Below, piece after piece: positions 43,283-52,607 of a DNA stretch of 64,000 nt. Within the stretch, counting starts at the first letter, position 1. Each line of letters starts with the position of its first letter. The notes under the pieces were generated by a model. That model did not search any database. It was not told the origin of the DNA and worked only from the letters and a program-made list of their open reading frames with translations. The stretch lies in NCBI GenBank assembly GCA_025558095.1, contig JAIVFI010000024.1, positions 186,001-250,000 of the forward strand. The letters are read 5' to 3'. The stretch comes from Hyaloraphidium curvatum (Eukaryota; Monoblepharomycota; Hyaloraphidiomycetes; Hyaloraphidiales; Hyaloraphidiaceae). A program made the translations under genes and the position numbers.

Positions 43283-43891
43283 TGTGCGGTGATGCGGACG
43301 GGAAGCCGGCGGCGGGCGGTGATCACTCTCGGACACGGTGCTGCGAGGGACATGGAGGCAGAGCGTTCGGGGGCGTGGCGCGATATTTTTCTTCCTTCTG
43401 GACATAATCATTGTATTTGACATTTCGCGGCATTGATTTCGACCTCATAATATACTGGCCTTCGTCGTTGGCAGGCCCGTGCGCCGTCTGCGGAGCTCGG
43501 CACGGAACTCCGCCTCGAACTCCGCTCCAGCTCACTCTAGCGAAGGCGATTTCGATCCCACTGCTGCGCGGACAATGCGGCGCAGTCGGAGACCCGCAAT
43601 CTCGATGCGGAAGTCGCGATTCGTGCCGGCCGGCATCGGCCGCGATGCCGCGCTGCTGCCCGTGCAGGGGCGGACATTGCCGGCGCGCACCGCGGGGCAG
43701 AGCTGGTGAGCCGCTGCCACCAGGATGCGGCAAAGTGCCTTCTGAGCATCCAGAATCGCACCCTGCGCCGCATCTGGGCTCGGCAGGCCGCGACGGCCGC
43801 CGGGCAGGGGTGCGAAGCGCGGTGCGAACCCCTGTGCGAAGCGCCCCTTGGCCCGCCCATTCCGCGGCAACCGACCGGCGCACTGGCTTCC
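43283..43891. other. Intergenic, no supported gene
   Basis: 609 bp downstream of GMD leading into the tRNA-associated duplication. Several open frames exist on both strands, but they lack an ATG-anchored or splice-consistent product and no domain is recognisable. Confidence 0.45.
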
Positions 43892-44214
43892 GAGGGACAT
43901 GGAAACGATGGGAACTGGATCCGGAGGGCAGGATGGTGCACAGTGCGCGTGTTGGAACGCGCGGGGAGAGGGCTGACGGTGGCGCGGGCGGGATCCCCGA
44001 AAACCAAATGAGCTCCCCCGCGCTCTCGCCGCGTCCCCTGACCATCCGAAGCGGCGGAAAAGGAAGATAGGACGTTCTTTCAAAGTTGTGCTGGAACTGG
44101 AGTGCGGTGGAGCAGCAAAATCGGGGCCTCGCTAAGACCAACCAGCACCACCACCACCCAGGCCATCACACCGCCCCGAATCAAAACTTTGGTTCGATCC
44201 GGGTTCGAACCGGA
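43892..44214. repeat. Segment A (3' flank of tRNA-Val(AAC) plus its 3' end), inverted copy at 46797-47138
   Basis: Reads closely the same as the reverse complement of 46797-47138, with shared blocks such as GATCCGAAGCGGCGGAAAAG, TTTCAAAGTTGTGCTGGAAC and CAGCACCACCACCACCCAGG. Divergence is low near the tRNA and rises with distance from it. Confidence 0.85.
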
Positions 44215-44288
44215 GACCGTCTGTGGTCTCAAGCATCGCAATGCGACGCTTGTTAGACAGAAGTGATGGCCAACTACACCATCGAACC
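44190..44288 (-). tRNA. tRNA-Val (anticodon AAC) with 25-nt intron
   Basis: Folds fully: acceptor GGTTCGA pairs with TCGAACC, discriminator A at 44190; D arm with GTGTAGTTGG; anticodon stem TCTGT/ACAGA; loop CTAACA...C with anticodon AAC at 44254-44252; T arm TCCGG-TTCGAAC-CCGGA. A 25-nt intron (44250-44226) sits between positions 37 and 38, the canonical place. Internal A box (TGGTGTAGTTG) and B box (GGTTCGAACCC) are intact. A TTTT pol III terminator lies four bases past the 3' end. Confidence 0.95.
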
Positions 44289-44560
44289 TTTCTGAATGGT
44301 GGGGAGGCCGTGGGACACTCGGACGGCAAACCTCCCGCGCTCGGGTGGTTCCCCCGCATGACCGACGCAGGCCATCGTTCCCCAATGCCTTGCGCTCCCG
44401 TTTGGACGGTTTTCCACTTCGCCAAGCATCTCCACGCCAGTCTCCCGGGTTCGGGACGCAGCGGAAACCCGCGATCGGCTTGCCCCTCGTAAAGCAAGGT
44501 GAAGGAGCGGCTGCTCAACCAGTTCGGGCCGAAATTGACCGCAGCGGGGCCAGGAGGAGA
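44213..44560. repeat. Segment B (5' part of tRNA-Val(AAC) plus 5' flank), direct copy at 47233-47581
   Basis: 348 bp matching 349 bp at 47233-47581 in the same orientation, with only scattered substitutions and small indels (for example TTTCTGAATGG versus TTTCTGGATGG). Together with segment A it shows the locus was duplicated and one half inverted. Confidence 0.9.
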
Positions 44561-45305
44561 CCAGCAACGACGGTACGAATCAAAGTTATTGTTATGCCAT
44601 GCTATGCCAATAAGCAGCCAGCGAAACGTTACCGTGTAGAACCAGGCAAATCGAAGTACATATCGTGCAATTTTCGTCGTTCAAATCGCACATGAGGGCA
44701 TTGTTCATGACGTGTCACTTGGCCAAAGGCCACGCGTCGGAAACAAATAGCGTTTCATCCCGGATTCTCCTCGGGCTCAATTTTACCTTGGGCTCGGATC
44801 TGCAATCCAATCATTCATGCTAGGCTGCGCCGTCGCTCGAAGGGTTTCTAGGCAAGGGTATTGGGGTGAGACGAGAGGGAAAACGCCGATCCTCACCCAA
44901 CAGCTCGCCATGGCAGCAGCCATGGATTCCTGCAACAGATTCAGATGGTAGAGATGTCGCTCCCAGGTGATGGGGCACGTACAATCCTGTTGAATCGCTT
45001 ACGTGCGACACAGGATCTAGGGCCGTTGCTCGAGTCATATGCGATTCCTGGCGCTTGCTCCCGGCATCGATGCAGGATCTTTGTTCGTGACGAAGTGCAA
45101 ATAAGGTGCTCGCAGCGCTCGCTGGACTTTCCTCGCGAAAGTCACCTGGCGCCTCCAAGATGGGATCGTGCACAGGACGCGTCGACCAGACGCGTCGCCG
45201 CACACGTACACAGACACACCGCGTTGAGCGACAATTGTACCAGGCTCCCGTGGAACCAGAAACGCCAATCGTCTGTTGGAAGCAGGCCTCAGACCGCCAC
45301 CCGCC
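44561..45305. other. Intergenic, no supported gene
   Basis: 745 bp between the tRNA duplication and the MYND gene. AT-richer than its surroundings around 44580-44820, with no gene-like frame. Open frames from 44900 on overlap the MYND gene's 5' side and have no recognisable domain. Confidence 0.45.
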
Positions 45306-46649
45306 ATGGCCAGGATTGCGCGCAACGCCGACGAGATCGAAGCACTCCTGCGCTCGGGCGCCCTCGTCATCCGCCCGGACGCGATGATGTGCACGGAAGA
45401 ACGCGACCTGTGGATCAGAGCGGCGTGCCTCGCCTGCGGCCGCGCCGGCGTCCCGCTGCAGCGCTGCGGGGCCTGCCGCACCGCGCCGTACTGCTCGATC
45501 GCGTGCCAGCGCAGGAACTGGGCAGCGCACCGCGACGCCTGCGGTCTGCTGCGTCACCCGCTCGACTTCGCCTGGGCCGCGTTCGTCGTGGAGATGAGCC
45601 TGCGGCTGGGCTTCACGCACGGGCACCGCCCTCGTGCGCCGACGACCACGCAGTGCCCGGCGCTCCATGCCACCTTTGGGCACGATGGTGGCATGGTGAT
45701 CGCGGTATCCAACGCCGAATCCGATCGGACGCGCACGCTCCTGGCCGCCAGGCAGAGGGAAGGGAAGTTGTTCCCTCCCGACGCCTTTAACGCGCACGTC
45801 AGCTGGTCGCCGGACGGCGGCCTGATCACGCAGCTGGCCACGCCCGGTACCCCGGCCAGCGACGCGCAGCGCGACGCGAGGTACCTCTCTGCGAGCGAGG
45901 CCCGATCCAACGAGAGCGGGAGGATCGTGCTAGCGCTGGCTCGGGACCTGGGCATCGCGGCCGCGGCGGTGATCGCCCCGTGGTCCGTGCTCCCCGGTAC
46001 CGCGATTGCCGCTCTGCCCTGGCAGCCAGCCATCCTACCCGCCAATCTCTCGGCATGCAAGGTCAGGCGGATCGGGGACGGCCAGACGAAGCCCCAAGGG
46101 CCGGAGGAGTTCCTGCATCGCAAGGATGGCCCCGCGCCCGTTCTCAACCCCGAGGCGTTGGACCCTCGCAATCCCTCTTCCCCGCTGTACTTCCGGTCCG
46201 CTGCGCCGCCATCCGCGTACGATCCCGACGCGATTGAGGGACGCATCCCGATCTCCTCAGCGCACCCGGGCCCGTTCTTCGCCCTCCCCGGGGACGGCAC
46301 CGCCGCGCTGCTTCTCTGCACCGCGCTCCCCGACCCGTCGCCCAACCCCCTGGGGTTGGCCCCGGGGACCAGGGCGCCGATCGTCGAGGTCAACACCCAC
46401 ACCGGGGGTTTCCGCATCCTGGAGGCTGAAGGCTGGAGGTTCGGGACCGTGCCCGCCGCAGGGCTGGCAGGGTTCATGGAGGCCATGGGAGCAGTGTGCC
46501 TCGACTGCGCAAGTCCGCAGGGGCCGGCGGGGTGGAGATGGGGGAAGGGGAAGCGGGCGGTGACCGAAGAGCGCATACGGAGGTTTGGGGTCAAGAAGTG
46601 CGGCAGGAGCCCGGGAAGCCGAATCTACGAGCCGCTTCCGGTGGAGTAG
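45306..46649 (+). CDS. MYND zinc-finger protein
   Basis: 447 residues, intronless, ATG 45306. The MYND finger spans residues ~40-75: CLACGRAG...CGACRTAPYCSIAC, QRRNWAAHRDAC, with every zinc ligand present (CxxC...CxxC...YCS.xCQ..W..H...C). It is a protein-interaction module. The remaining ~370 residues are unassigned, with a tryptophan/glycine-rich middle (HVSWSPDGG, FFALPGDG) and a basic C-terminus. MYND fingers with long unassigned tails are common in fungi. No SET domain. Confidence 0.85.
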   Translation: MARIARNADEIEALLRSGALVIRPDAMMCTEERDLWIRAACLACGRAGVPLQRCGACRTAPYCSIACQRRNWAAHRDACGLLRHPLDFAWAAFVVEMSLRLGFTHGHRPRAPTTTQCPALHATFGHDGGMVIAVSNAESDRTRTLLAARQREGKLFPPDAFNAHVSWSPDGGLITQLATPGTPASDAQRDARYLSASEARSNESGRIVLALARDLGIAAAAVIAPWSVLPGTAIAALPWQPAILPANLSACKVRRIGDGQTKPQGPEEFLHRKDGPAPVLNPEALDPRNPSSPLYFRSAAPPSAYDPDAIEGRIPISSAHPGPFFALPGDGTAALLLCTALPDPSPNPLGLAPGTRAPIVEVNTHTGGFRILEAEGWRFGTVPAAGLAGFMEAMGAVCLDCASPQGPAGWRWGKGKRAVTEERIRRFGVKKCGRSPGSRIYEPLPVE

Positions 46650-46796
46650 CACACGCTGATGTAACCGGGAAGAATCCCCCAGTGGCCGCTGCACATCAAT
46701 CCAATTGACGAATCCCAAGAGCTCGAAAAGCAGCACACGACACGACTCAGATGAGCTTGTCCACCCCGACTGAGCAAAAAGAGCATATGATTGCCG

Positions 46797-46830
46797 ACAG
46801 ACCTCTCCGGTTCGAACCCGGATCGAACCA
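46797..46830 (+). pseudogene. tRNA-Val(AAC) 3'-half fragment (positions 39-73)
   Basis: Contains the 3' strand of the anticodon stem (ACAGA), variable loop, complete T arm TCCGG-TTCGAAC-CCGGA, TCGAACC and discriminator A. No 5' half or pairing acceptor strand occurs upstream. Confidence 0.85.
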
Positions 46831-47138
46831 TAGTTTTGATTCGGGGCGGTGTGATGGCCTGGGTGGTGGTGGTGCTGGTTGGTCTTGGCGAGGCCCCGAT
46901 TTTGCTGCTCCACCGCACTCCAGTTCCAGCACAACTTTGAAAGAACCTCCTATCTTCCTTTTCCGCCGCTTCGGATCAGGTCGCGGCGGGTTGCGGCGGA
47001 AAGCACAGGGGAGCTCCATTTTGGTTTTTCGGGGATCCCGCCCGCCGCCAGTCAGCACCGCACCCCCGCGTTCCGGTAAGCGCTCCGTGCACCATCCCGC
47101 ACGCCCCGATAGAATTTCCTACGTCTTCATGTCCCTCG
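46797..47138. repeat. Segment A', inverted copy of 43892-44214
   Basis: Inverted relative to segment A. It begins with an isolated tRNA-Val 3' half and extends ~300 bp into the tRNA's original 3' flank, including the TTTT terminator. Confidence 0.85.
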
Positions 47139-47232
47139 CAAGCCCGTGATTGGGTTAGTGGCCACGGGATTGGCCGGCGGGACGCTTCGACCGTTTCCGC
47201 AAAACGCGCCCGAACCTGGCTTCGGCCAAATC

Positions 47233-47308
47233 GAGACCGTCTGTGGTCTCAAGCATCGCAATGCGACGCTTGTTAGACAGAAGTGATGGCCAACTACACC
47301 ATCGAACC
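47233..47308 (-). pseudogene. tRNA-Val(AAC) 5' fragment with intron (positions 1-48)
   Basis: Retains acceptor 5' strand GGTTCGA, D arm, anticodon AAC, the intron and the 3' anticodon strand, then diverges after GGTCTC. Without a T arm or B box it should not be a functional gene. Confidence 0.85.
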
Positions 47309-47581
47309 TTTCTGGATGGTGGGGAGGCCGTGGGACACTCGGACGGCAAACCTCCCGCGCTCGGGTGGTTCCCCCGCACGACCGACGCAGGCCATCGTTC
47401 CCCAATGCCTTGCGCTAAGTTTGGACGGGTTTCCCACTTCGTCAAGCATCCTCCACGCCAGTCTGCCGGGTTCAGGACGCAGCGGAAACCCGCGATCGGC
47501 TTGCTCCTCGTAAAGCAAGGTGAAGGAGCGGCTGCTAAACCAGTTCGGGCCGGAATTGACCGCAACGGGGCCAGGAGGAGA
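47233..47581. repeat. Segment B', direct copy of 44213-44560
   Basis: Same orientation as segment B. Ends inside the tRNA T stem on the left, so this copy lacks the T arm and the 3' acceptor strand. Confidence 0.9.
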
Positions 47582-47763
47582 GCGGAGGAGCTGCGGAAGA
47601 TGCGCCGTACTGTTGAGGGGCGCGATCCGCTTATCCACTTCGCCGCGAAAGTCTTGGTTGAAGAACCCCAAAAGCCGGAACAAGAGCGAAGAACGCCGCG
47701 AAATGGGGCAAGAAATAGCTTGACTCTAGTCCCCATTGAAACTCGCAGTCCCCTGCTAATACA

Positions 47764-48641
47764 CTAGTCGAGAGGTTGACAGTCCTCGCCTTGGCCATCC
47801 TCGATGTACTGTTTGACCGTCTGGCAAACCCACGACTTTCAGCCCCTCCCTCGAACCGTTTCCGCGCGGCACCCACCTTCATCGGACAGTACGGGTCGCA
47901 GGTCCCGTTGTGGAAGTGCAGCCAGCCCAGCTGCTTGTACGGATACGACACGTACTCCTGGTCCACGGTCTTTCCATTTTCCACCTTGTGAAGGTTTCTC
48001 ATGCTGGGTGTGAACCACCTCATGGTCTCCTTCGGGCCGCCGGGGCCGAGGTATCCCGCGCCGTTGGAGCAGCCGGGGTGGGCACGCGGGTTCAAGACGC
48101 ATTTGAAGTAGTAGTTGCCTGGGAGGGACGCTCAGTGGTGACAGACCATCACCTCCAGGTCACTTACAGTCGGTCGGCGGGTTGTCGCCGTTGCCATGGC
48201 ACTGGAGGACGCCGTTGTTCAGGCGCATCCACGCTACCTCATTACACCACGTATTCGGGAGCGTGATCCAGGTGGGTCCCTGGTTGGGCGAGAAGGGCTT
48301 GGCCGTGGTCTTCGGGGCGCCCTTGGCGGTAGTTTTTGCTGCGGCGCGCTTGCTGGTCGTCCTCTTCCGCTTCGTGGTCGTCTTCCGCTTCTTCGATGTG
48401 GTCTTCTTCGGCGCGTTCGGCTCGACGTCGGGTCCCCTGCGGTGCGCGCGTCATCGGGCGGCATCGGGAGGCAATCGAGCGGCGCGTACCGTCGACGGAG
48501 GTCGGAGAGCTCGGCGTCGGGCGCGGAGAGCTCCGTGGCGTCGCGCGGTTCGAGTTCGCCGCCGCGCGGCGCCGAAGCGACGAACGAGGCCATCGCGGCC
48601 AGCAGGGCCGCGAGGAGGACGGCGACGATGGTCGTCCGCAT
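47764..48641 (-). CDS. Secreted Cys-rich protein with basic linker (unrecognised)
   Basis: 239 residues from exons 48641-48490, 48436-48168, 48118-47877 and 47820-47764. A clear signal peptide (MRTTIVAVLLAALLAAMASF then VASA) is followed by an acidic propeptide-like stretch, then a Lys/Thr/Arg-rich linker (PKKTTSKKRKTTTKRKRTTS). The C-terminal ~140 residues are Cys/Trp/Tyr-rich (TWCNEVAWMRLNNGVLQC, CNYYFKCVLNPRAHPGC, GWLHFHNGTCDPYC). Even Cys spacing suggests disulfides. The basic linker contains several dibasic sites. I do not recognise the domain; a cell-wall or carbohydrate-active protein is a guess. Confidence 0.75.
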
Positions 48642-49290
48642 TCTGCGGCGTTGTGCGGGGCGGGCACGCGAAGGCACAGGTTCTCGCGAGTGGTTCTCGC
48701 GGCGATGCCTAAATGAGGAGAGGGGACGTTGTGGTGGCTTGGCTTGGCTCGAGACCCAGGACCCGTTCTCGGTCAGACCGAATCCCCGCCCTTCAGACGC
48801 GCCCATTGGGCCATCCAGCTCTACAAATCCCGTCCCCTACGCCTCCATCTTCATCGGAAGGTCTTATGGCGGTCGATGGCCGCGGAATGGGATTTCGGAG
48901 TGGCGCCCCGCACGTGCTTCGGCATCTTTCGCCGGAACGGCGCCGGCCTCCCGCGGACCATGAAGCCTTCGCAGACTAGTTATGCGCTGATGATGTACAG
49001 TGACGCCGATGATGGTCGCCGTCTGCGACCGGGTCCCCTCGGCGCGAGACGGACTAGTTCGCTGACAGCGATCCAACTGAGGAACCACTTCCGGCAGCGG
49101 AGGTGAACTGGAAAAGAAGAAGAGAAGCAAACAAGGGTATCCTCGAGCGCTGTTGACGCAGAAAAGACATTCTTGTCCGCTCCCTGCATTGCCTGTCCCG
49201 TTGTGCCGGAAGTGCGCGACCCGTTCCGTCACCATCCATTTTCCAATCTCGGCCCGTTCTCGTCGCGTTCCACTCCATCCCTCAAGCCCG
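48642..49290. other. Intergenic, no gene seen
   Basis: 649 bp between two minus-strand genes, carrying the promoter of the Cys-rich gene. Open frames are short shadows. Confidence 0.5.
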
Positions 49291-50550
49291 CTAGCCGAAA
49301 GTGCGGAAAAATCCGCGGGAGCCAAAGCCCTCCGTCCACGGTTGCGCACCACCCGGCTCGCCGCTTGGCCAGATCCTCCTCGACCGGCTCACGAAGGTGT
49401 TCAGTTCCAAGATGCCTTCCACCGCATCCACCGGGAGCTCGTCCGAGCAAATGCACCCTTGTAAGGCATCAGGACAATCGAACGTGCAGCCAAAGATGGT
49501 GAACGTGGGAACCTTGATGCAGAGGATTGCCGCAAGGTCGCGGCCGGGGTCTGACAGGGAGAAGGTGCACATGTGCAAAAGAAAACGGCAGCGATTGAAG
49601 TGCAAGGCATCGCCGACCACCGACTCGAAATCGCACTCCACAAAGATTGCTCCTGTGTCCACGTCTAGGATCGGCCCAAACCCGAGAGTATCAGGATCCT
49701 CTGGTTCGTTCGGGTCGGGGACGTGGTTTTCGAGGGTCCTGAGAACCAGGTTCTCGAGAACAAGGGGAGCGGAGACGTTAATCGCGGCAGGAGGAAAGGT
49801 CCCGTCGTAAGTAATAAAGCATTCGAAAGTCAGAACAGGCTTCTGCTCCCCCAAGCCGACCAAGCGCAGAGGTTTGTAGACTATCAGGGTCGGTTGAACG
49901 CCACCGTCCTCGTCGGTCATGGGGGGAAAGTCAAAGTCTCCGACGAGGCCAATCGTGGTGCCCCAGTAGTCGAAGTGACCGTCCTCGCCGCTCAGGATCT
50001 TCAGTAGCGCGTCGACTCCTTCGGGACCGCCATGCACGATGAAATTGGGGCGACGCGGAAAGCAGAACGCATTGAAGAGGTACGGCTCCGGTTCGGCGGC
50101 CTTGGCGGCTTCCGAATGGTGCTCTTCGCAAGACCTCACTTTCGCAACCATATCGAAGGTGTACGTGTCCATTTTTCCGCACACGCGGCAGTGGAACGTC
50201 GCCACCTGCGAGGCGAACTTCCTCCACCCGTCGCGCTCCGCGGCCGCGGCGATTCCGGCGGGTCCGAAGAAGGCGAGCGGGTCGAGCTCGGCGGCGAAGT
50301 CCTCCCAGAGCTCCGCGACGCGTTCGAAGATGGAGAGCGCGCGGCACGTTGAGCACAGTCGAACGAGCGAGACGAGGTCCATCTTCGAGGCCACCAGCTG
50401 GACGAGCTCGGGGGGCAGGCGCATGAGCTCGAAAACGGGAGCGGTTCCCGAGGCGGGGGCCGCGGCCTCCAACCGTCCGGCGTCGTCGAAAAGCGCATCG
50501 TTCGAAAGCAACGCAGAATGGCCAGGCACGGCTTCCGACGGCGTAGACAT
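49291..50550 (-). CDS. F-box protein
   Basis: 419 residues, intronless, ATG 50550. The F-box is at residues ~40-85 (FELMRLPPELVQLVASKMDL, VSLVRLCSTCRAL), the SKP1-binding module of SCF ubiquitin ligases. The rest has short beta-strand-like segments (LTFECFITYDGTFP, AIFVECDFESVVGDALHF, FTIFGCTFDCPDALQGC) resembling a right-handed beta-helix, as in FBXO11-type proteins, though no exact repeat is proven. One HCRVCGK segment could bind metal. Target unknown. Confidence 0.8.
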   Translation of the reverse strand: MSTPSEAVPGHSALLSNDALFDDAGRLEAAAPASGTAPVFELMRLPPELVQLVASKMDLVSLVRLCSTCRALSIFERVAELWEDFAAELDPLAFFGPAGIAAAAERDGWRKFASQVATFHCRVCGKMDTYTFDMVAKVRSCEEHHSEAAKAAEPEPYLFNAFCFPRRPNFIVHGGPEGVDALLKILSGEDGHFDYWGTTIGLVGDFDFPPMTDEDGGVQPTLIVYKPLRLVGLGEQKPVLTFECFITYDGTFPPAAINVSAPLVLENLVLRTLENHVPDPNEPEDPDTLGFGPILDVDTGAIFVECDFESVVGDALHFNRCRFLLHMCTFSLSDPGRDLAAILCIKVPTFTIFGCTFDCPDALQGCICSDELPVDAVEGILELNTFVSRSRRIWPSGEPGGAQPWTEGFGSRGFFRTFG

Positions 50551-50787
50551 GGTCGTGTTTGCAGGATATCGCGGGCGGGACAGCGGGACCAATCAACCAA
50601 GAAGCGTCGAGCGCAGACTCGAGATGCGTTGCATGTGCTGACCAACGAAAAGAGAAGCAAGAATGAGATGGTCGGGTATGGATGTCAATGTATTTAGTAA
50701 CTATTATACCTCCATTTCGCCCTCGTGCGACATCGTTACACAAGCGCCCAATCAAGGCCCTCAATCTTCCTGGGCCGTCAAAAGGGC

Positions 50788-51512
50788 ATGAGCTCCAGCT
50801 CAGCCGGTGCTCCGGGAGCAATAAGTTCGGGCCGCGGTGCAGCTGGTGGCGGGCCACCACGGCCACCTCCCGAGCTCTCTCCGCGCGAGTCCCAACCGGA
50901 GCTGGGAGACGCCGAAGCCGGCGATGAAGAGCGTGCGAGCGAGGAGTCCGACGATGCTTTCGATGGGATGAGCAGCGGAATCCGGACGCCTGCGTACAGC
51001 TGGACCGCGAGCGATGCTGGGACGAAATCGAGCGAGACGGGCTCTCCAGAATCGGACTCCATTGATTCGGAAGCTTCCGACGATAGCAGCTATTACGGGT
51101 GGGTCCTGCACTTGTCGTGTTGTATTTGCCGCTGAAGCCACTTTGCCGCAGCCCCCAGGGAGAGGAGGACACTCCACCCGAGAGCCCGGCGCATGATCAA
51201 GATGAAGTTGGCACTGGGAGCAAGAACGAAGGACCAGCTCACGCCCTTGGCGACGACGTCGATCATCCCGCAGCACGCAGCGGCGATCTGAAAGCCTCCG
51301 GAGAAGGCTCCGACTCGGAATCGCCCGCGGCATTGAGCGCGGTCGCAAGCGAGTTGCGGCAGGGAGCTGCGGTGACGGATCCGGGCAGCAGAGGAAACAA
51401 GCTCGATCGCAGCGAGAACCCCGAGGGAGATGCAGGGCCGGGCGGTGCTGGCAGAACGGCGATCGGAACGGCCCTGCCAGCTTTGGAGGCGGGGAAGCGG
51501 CGGAAGAGCTAA
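50788..51512 (+). CDS. Acidic disordered orphan protein, paralogue 2
   Basis: Exons 50788-51098 and 51152-51512, phase-2 junction, 53-nt intron; 223 residues, exactly the length of paralogue 1 at 37301-38031. Shared blocks: MSS start, SPRESQPELGDAEAGDE, a YSWTAS motif, SDDSSYYG before the intron, NEGP and DDVDHPAARSG after it, VASELRQ, GNKLDRSEN. Ser/Asp/Glu-rich, no membrane segment. It lies divergent to the F-box gene. Function unknown. The shared architecture is the main evidence that both are real genes. Confidence 0.74.
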
Positions 51513-51641
51513 GCTGCGCTTGCAACCACCCTTCCCGTGCTGCGCGCATGCTCGAACAAAAAGCTGGTCAATCGTTTCGAAGGTTCGAAGGCTCAATAGT
51601 CTCGAAGGCCTGCAGGTTCCAATCAAGATTGTTGCTATACT

Positions 51642-52525
51642 TCAACCCGTGCCATCCGCGGCGGCCCGCCCGACCCCGGCCTTCCGCCGCACGCGGTACA
51701 GAAACAGCGAGTCCTTCCTGAACGCGTCCATCCCGGGGAACGGCTCCACCTCGCGGTACTCGAACTTCTTGCCGAGCTTGGCCCAGAAGCGCTTGTCCGC
51801 TTTCCGGCGCTGCGTTTCCGGGCCGACGGAGAAAGATCAGGTTCTTTTGGTCGCGCATCAAGTGTGGCTCCCACCTTCTTGTACGCGATCCAGATTTCGG
51901 TTCCGGAGCGAGATGAACGCCCGTTTGCAGCCTCTTCCGCGACAGGATCCGTGAGATCGCACAGCGTGTCCACCAGGATGTCAAACAGCGACTCCAGGTA
52001 AATGCAGTCCGAAAGCAGGATCAGGTCGAACGGCAGCCTGCTTCGTATCGCGGCCGGCAGCGGTTCGCCCCAGTGCAGCGGTGCCGCCGTCACCCGATCG
52101 GCCTCGGCGGGGTCCAGGTTCAGCCGCACGTTGTGCTCCACGAGCGGCACAAAGATGTCCAGGTCCGTGATCGTGACCTGCGGCTCCCACGCCGCGCCGG
52201 TCCCGCCCAAAGAGGCGGCGACGATGCCCACGAACCCGGTGCCGCTGCCCAGCTCCAGGACGGTGCGGTACCCCGCCATCTCCCCCGGCGACGACGAGCA
52301 TTTGTGCTGCAGGTAGTCGCACATGAATATGGCCGCCTCCCAGGCCTTGCCGCCGCAGCCGCCGGCCGTGTCCTCGTCGAGCTCGATTGTCCGGCCGCCC
52401 ACGCGGTAGCTGAAGCGCGTGCCGATCCGGGGCGGCTCCTGGTCCGGCACTATGGACGACAGGTCGCCGATGGACGACGACTGCGACGACAGAGAGCTCC
52501 CCGAGGCGCTTCGGAAGATGTTCAT
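51642..52525 (-). CDS. METTL21-like protein lysine methyltransferase
   Basis: Class I SAM-dependent methyltransferase, 272 residues from exons 52525-51875 and 51809-51642. Signatures: CGGKAWEAAIFMCDYL before motif I, VLELGSGTGFVGI (motif I), ITDLDIFVPLVEHNV (motif II), and LILLSDCIYLESLFD in the place of the DxxY motif used by METTL21-family enzymes. The C-terminus, EIWIAYKK then RRKADKRFWAKL after the 65-nt intron, contains the Lys/Phe pattern of EFM/METTL21 proteins. The substrate is probably a translation factor or chaperone lysine; not decidable here. Confidence 0.83.
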
Positions 52526-52607
52526 GTCGAATGTTTACGGTCGCGTCTATAGGGCGCCGCGTCGATCACCCGCCGCTTCACCTCCTTCGGGCGCAGAGGT
52601 GCCGGCA
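52526..52607. promoter_or_regulatory. 82-bp bidirectional promoter gap
   Basis: Between the methyltransferase ATG and the preferred TCERG1 ATG. The TCERG1 frame is open upstream through an ATG at 52419, so a longer TCERG1 N-terminus overlapping the methyltransferase's first exon cannot be excluded. Confidence 0.45.

Noticed and set aside
43323-44141. Long minus-strand open frames downstream of GMD
   Set aside because: They run through the tRNA-flank repeat and change frame between copies, with no recognisable domain and no consistent start.
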